DNA from: Sapria himalayana
Taxonomy: Eukaryota; Streptophyta; Magnoliopsida; Malpighiales; Rafflesiaceae
Direction: 5' to 3'
Assembly: GCA_029783825.1 (NCBI GenBank)
Contig: JAREIK010002450.1
Coordinates: 2,192,539 to 2,256,538, forward strand
Length of the DNA stretch: 64,000 nt
Position numbers and translations under genes: made by a program. Under the pieces are notes generated by a model. The model saw only the letters and a list, made by a program, of their open reading frames with translations, had not been told where the DNA came from and did no database searches. Below, in pieces: positions 61,515 to 64,000 of the stretch; the first letter of the stretch is position 1; every line of letters starts with the position of its first letter.

Positions 61515-62900
61515 GTATGTATGTAATTCTTTTATAAATATTATATCGTACATATATCACAATTATATAAACATTATAAATATTATATATTTATATATAT
61601 TTAAGTATAAACATTTATTTATAACGTCATATGATTATATAAATGTTTAAATGTTTATATACAATGTTATGTGTTTATAATATTTATATAAATATTATAT
61701 TACTACAAATTGAGCATACTATTATCCAAAATAGTATTCCTCTCATGCTTTAGTGTTTTTGTAAATAGATTTTTTGTTTTTATTTTTTTCATTTTTTTTT
61801 CAAAACATGAAATATACAGGAGGAATAAAAGTATTTTTTGAGTTTACTAGAATGTATAAATCTTTTATTTTCATGTATATTTTAATATGAATATTTACTT
61901 ATTTAGTTACTTTTAAAAAAAATATTATTCTAATTCACCATTACATAATTTTTCCTATGTCTAATAACATCCAACAACAATAAAAAATATTTTCAAACAA
62001 TAATAAACTATCAAAAAAAAGAATTTACTAGTCAGCATCACCATTAGTAGCTCATATTTTATATTTAATTGAGGATGGTAATTTGTTTACATGAAAAAAA
62101 TTAATTTTTTCTTTAATTATATCAAAATTAAGGAGGTTGTGAAAAAAAAATATGAACAATATCAAATTTATTGAATTTGATTTTATCATGATTATACAAT
62201 ATCAACAATTCTTTCACTAATTATGAAATATTCTTGATTATATGAGTATTCTAATTTGAGTTGGATATAAGTTTTAAGCAAAAGATTAATAATTTTTATA
62301 ATTTTTAAAAAATAATTTTTAAATATTATCAATCAAATATAAAATAAAAATTTATTATATTTTAACATTACACAGAGTCAACTTGAAATTTTAAGTATCA
62401 CACCCTGAGTAGGTATTCACTTGAAAACTAAGTAACAAAGATCTAGGTTGAGTATTTTCAACCTACTAAATCAATGAGAGCAAACAAACTTTCTGAGATA
62501 TTAGTTTTGCCTATATTAATTGCCAATTAAACTCACTGAGTTAAAACTTCCATCACTTGTAAACTCTATTGAATCATACACCAGAAAATATATGATTTTC
62601 TTTTAATAAAATTATTCATGAATAAATAAAACATATTGTGTTAGACTATAATTTACATAATAAGATTTAAGAGAATATTGACATTTCATCCTATGCATTA
62701 TTTGTGATCAGCTATCATTCCTATTATGCTGAATGTATGCCAACTTGGGAGGAAGTTGAGATTACCGATAAATTGTTTTTCATGGTTTACGGTGTTGTAC
62801 ATAATGGTTCACCGATCTATTTCCAATTTTTAAATATCTATAACCTAATTAATGGATATTTTATTTAAAATATTTACATTCAAACATGTTGTACAACTAA
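59301..62900. other. AT-rich stretch without recognised genes
   Basis: It contains (AT)n with TATG units at 61477-61525. A 65-codon plus-strand open frame at 62671-62868 has no recognisable product. A weak minus-strand piece at about 61150-61250 is interrupted by a stop. Nothing else is supported. Confidence 0.5.
60243..60361. repeat. 59-bp tandem repeat, two diverged copies
   Basis: GAGATGTTCTTTGTTTGATAT through TATGTGTTCT occurs at about 60246-60302 and 60304-60361 with several differences. Confidence 0.85.
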
Positions 62901-62919
62901 TAATGCTTGTACCATTTAC

Positions 62920-63367
62920 CATGGAAAAATACTTTGCTGCTGTGAGCCCATCACCAACACCCTTAACTTTCTGTATTACAATAGTAATATCATCAAATCA
63001 AACTTCAGTTTAAAAATGAAAGGCAAAAAAAATGTAGACACTTAATAACACTAACCTTGGTCAAAAGCAAAGTTGCCTATGAAGCAAATGCAAAAAATAT
63101 AAGGTGCAGTGAATAAACTAACAATTTCGAAGGATATAGAAAAATTGAACAAATTTGGTATCCTTGTATAATAAGTAATCAACATGTAATTATAACATAA
63201 AAAGAATAAAAATAATAAAGGATATTTTAGAGTCTCCTAGTAGATATCTGATTGATATACATTAAGAAAATTGTTGAGCAGTAGATTCCAAGGACTTCAA
63301 TTTTGTCCTGGATATTTAAGTCAATCATGGGTATATAGTTCCTCCTATCACCTGCCCAAGTGGATAC
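62920..63367 (-). other. Possible small exons of an unidentified host gene
   Basis: Three minus-strand blocks have splice-like borders. 62920-62970 (51 nt, AG before, GT after) reads KVKGVGDGLTAAKYFSM. 63056-63076 (21 nt, CTTCATAG before, GTTAGT after) reads ATLLLTK; both are in phase 0 and join in frame. A third, 63261-63367, is open (GDRRNYIPMIDLNIQDKIEV) but its donor does not join in frame with the 21-nt block, so either the borders are wrong or the gene is dead. I do not recognise the product. Exons this small are hard to tell from chance. Confidence 0.3.
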
Positions 63368-64000
63368 CTAATTTTAATAAATGGTAAGAATAGTTAGCTT
63401 AAACTTTTCATAAAAATACATGGAAAAAAAATTATCTTGTTCTAGATTGATATAAATTACCAAGTTCGATCATCAAACCAATTCCAAGAATTATATATTC
63501 CATTCTTAGTGAAAAATTAAAAGCATGGACCAAATAATGCAACAAATGATAACATAAAATGAGGTCTTCAAATTGAAAAAACACTGATTAGGTTATGTAT
63601 CATGATAATACATGTTTCAGAAAATATAAAAAAAAGATGAATCAAAAAGGCAAGAACACCAATCAGGATTAGAATGATGAAGCATAACACATTGCCAAAA
63701 AAGTTCTATCTGCAGATTGCTTACTTGATGCTATTTTGCTTAGCCACCGATTAGGTTATAGTTCATGTTTAATTTCTTTTAATTTTAAAATATTAATATA
63801 TATTGATTTATTTATTTATTTATAATTTTAAGATCGCATATTTTATTTAAATTTAATATTATTTTATATTTTATTTAAATTTTATATTATTTTATATTTT
63901 ATTTTTAATTTACTATAATAATTTACTTTGATTTAATTCTTATAAATTTTAGTAGAGGCAAAAATAAAACTTGAATTAAAATCAATTTGGGGTAAACTAG
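63368..64000. other. AT-rich right edge, nothing firmly recognised
   Basis: A block at about 63473-63517 on the minus strand reads NGIYNSWNWFDDRT between an AG and a GTAATT site and might be a further exon of the structure to its left. From 63780 on the sequence is low-complexity TTTA/TTTTAT. Confidence 0.3.

Overview
The window is nuclear DNA from a flowering plant: very AT-rich, without a single clearly intact host gene, and made almost entirely of decayed transposable elements and tandem repeats. Plant origin follows from the families present: Ty1/copia polyproteins, CACTA (En/Spm) elements with TNP2 plus Ulp1-type genes, and hAT elements with GC-rich non-autonomous relatives. I cannot name the species.

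Left part (1-11.9 kb). A decayed hAT element (586-5000, perfect 10-bp terminal inverted repeats, broken transposase) is followed by a minus-strand copia pol remnant (about 5.4-8.1 kb) and a plus-strand copia remnant (about 9.0-11.64 kb). The second remnant carries a tandem duplication of about 0.4 kb whose second copy was split by a GC-rich hAT-type element (10607-11134). Long dinucleotide arrays close this part.

Nested block (11.9-29.0 kb). A minus-strand copia element has LTRs of about 305 bp, a primer binding site, a polypurine tract, and gag, protease, integrase, RT and RNase H remnants. A 12.2-kb CACTA element sits inside its 5' LTR (16689-28914, 13-bp TIRs, AAT target duplication). That CACTA holds both usual genes in broken form and was itself hit by a 412-bp hAT-type element (25592-26003). 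Its 5' part also holds exon-like ORF pieces that may be captured host sequence.

Middle (29-42.6 kb). An unidentified less AT-rich patch is followed by a plus-strand CACTA with a long broken TNP2-type transposase (about 32.5-36.3 kb), an unidentified 124-codon ORF, and a repeat complex at 38.7-41.9 kb. The complex combines a 22-23-bp near-palindromic minisatellite, a trinucleotide array and a duplicated segment of about 300 bp.

Right part (42.6-64 kb). Two large interrupted GATA/GACA arrays (43.56-47.13 and 52.05-59.30 kb, about 10.8 kb together, same orientation) flank a block made of a CACTA-type left terminus with about 50-bp subterminal repeats, an AT-rich stretch and a truncated copia gag whose LTR runs directly into the second array. 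The last 4.7 kb is AT-rich with weak hints of small minus-strand exons near 62.9-63.4 kb.

I found no sign of a new functional system. The most informative features are the dated nesting order, the size and layout of the GATA arrays, the inside-out CACTA termini around array A, and the exon-like material inside the large CACTA.
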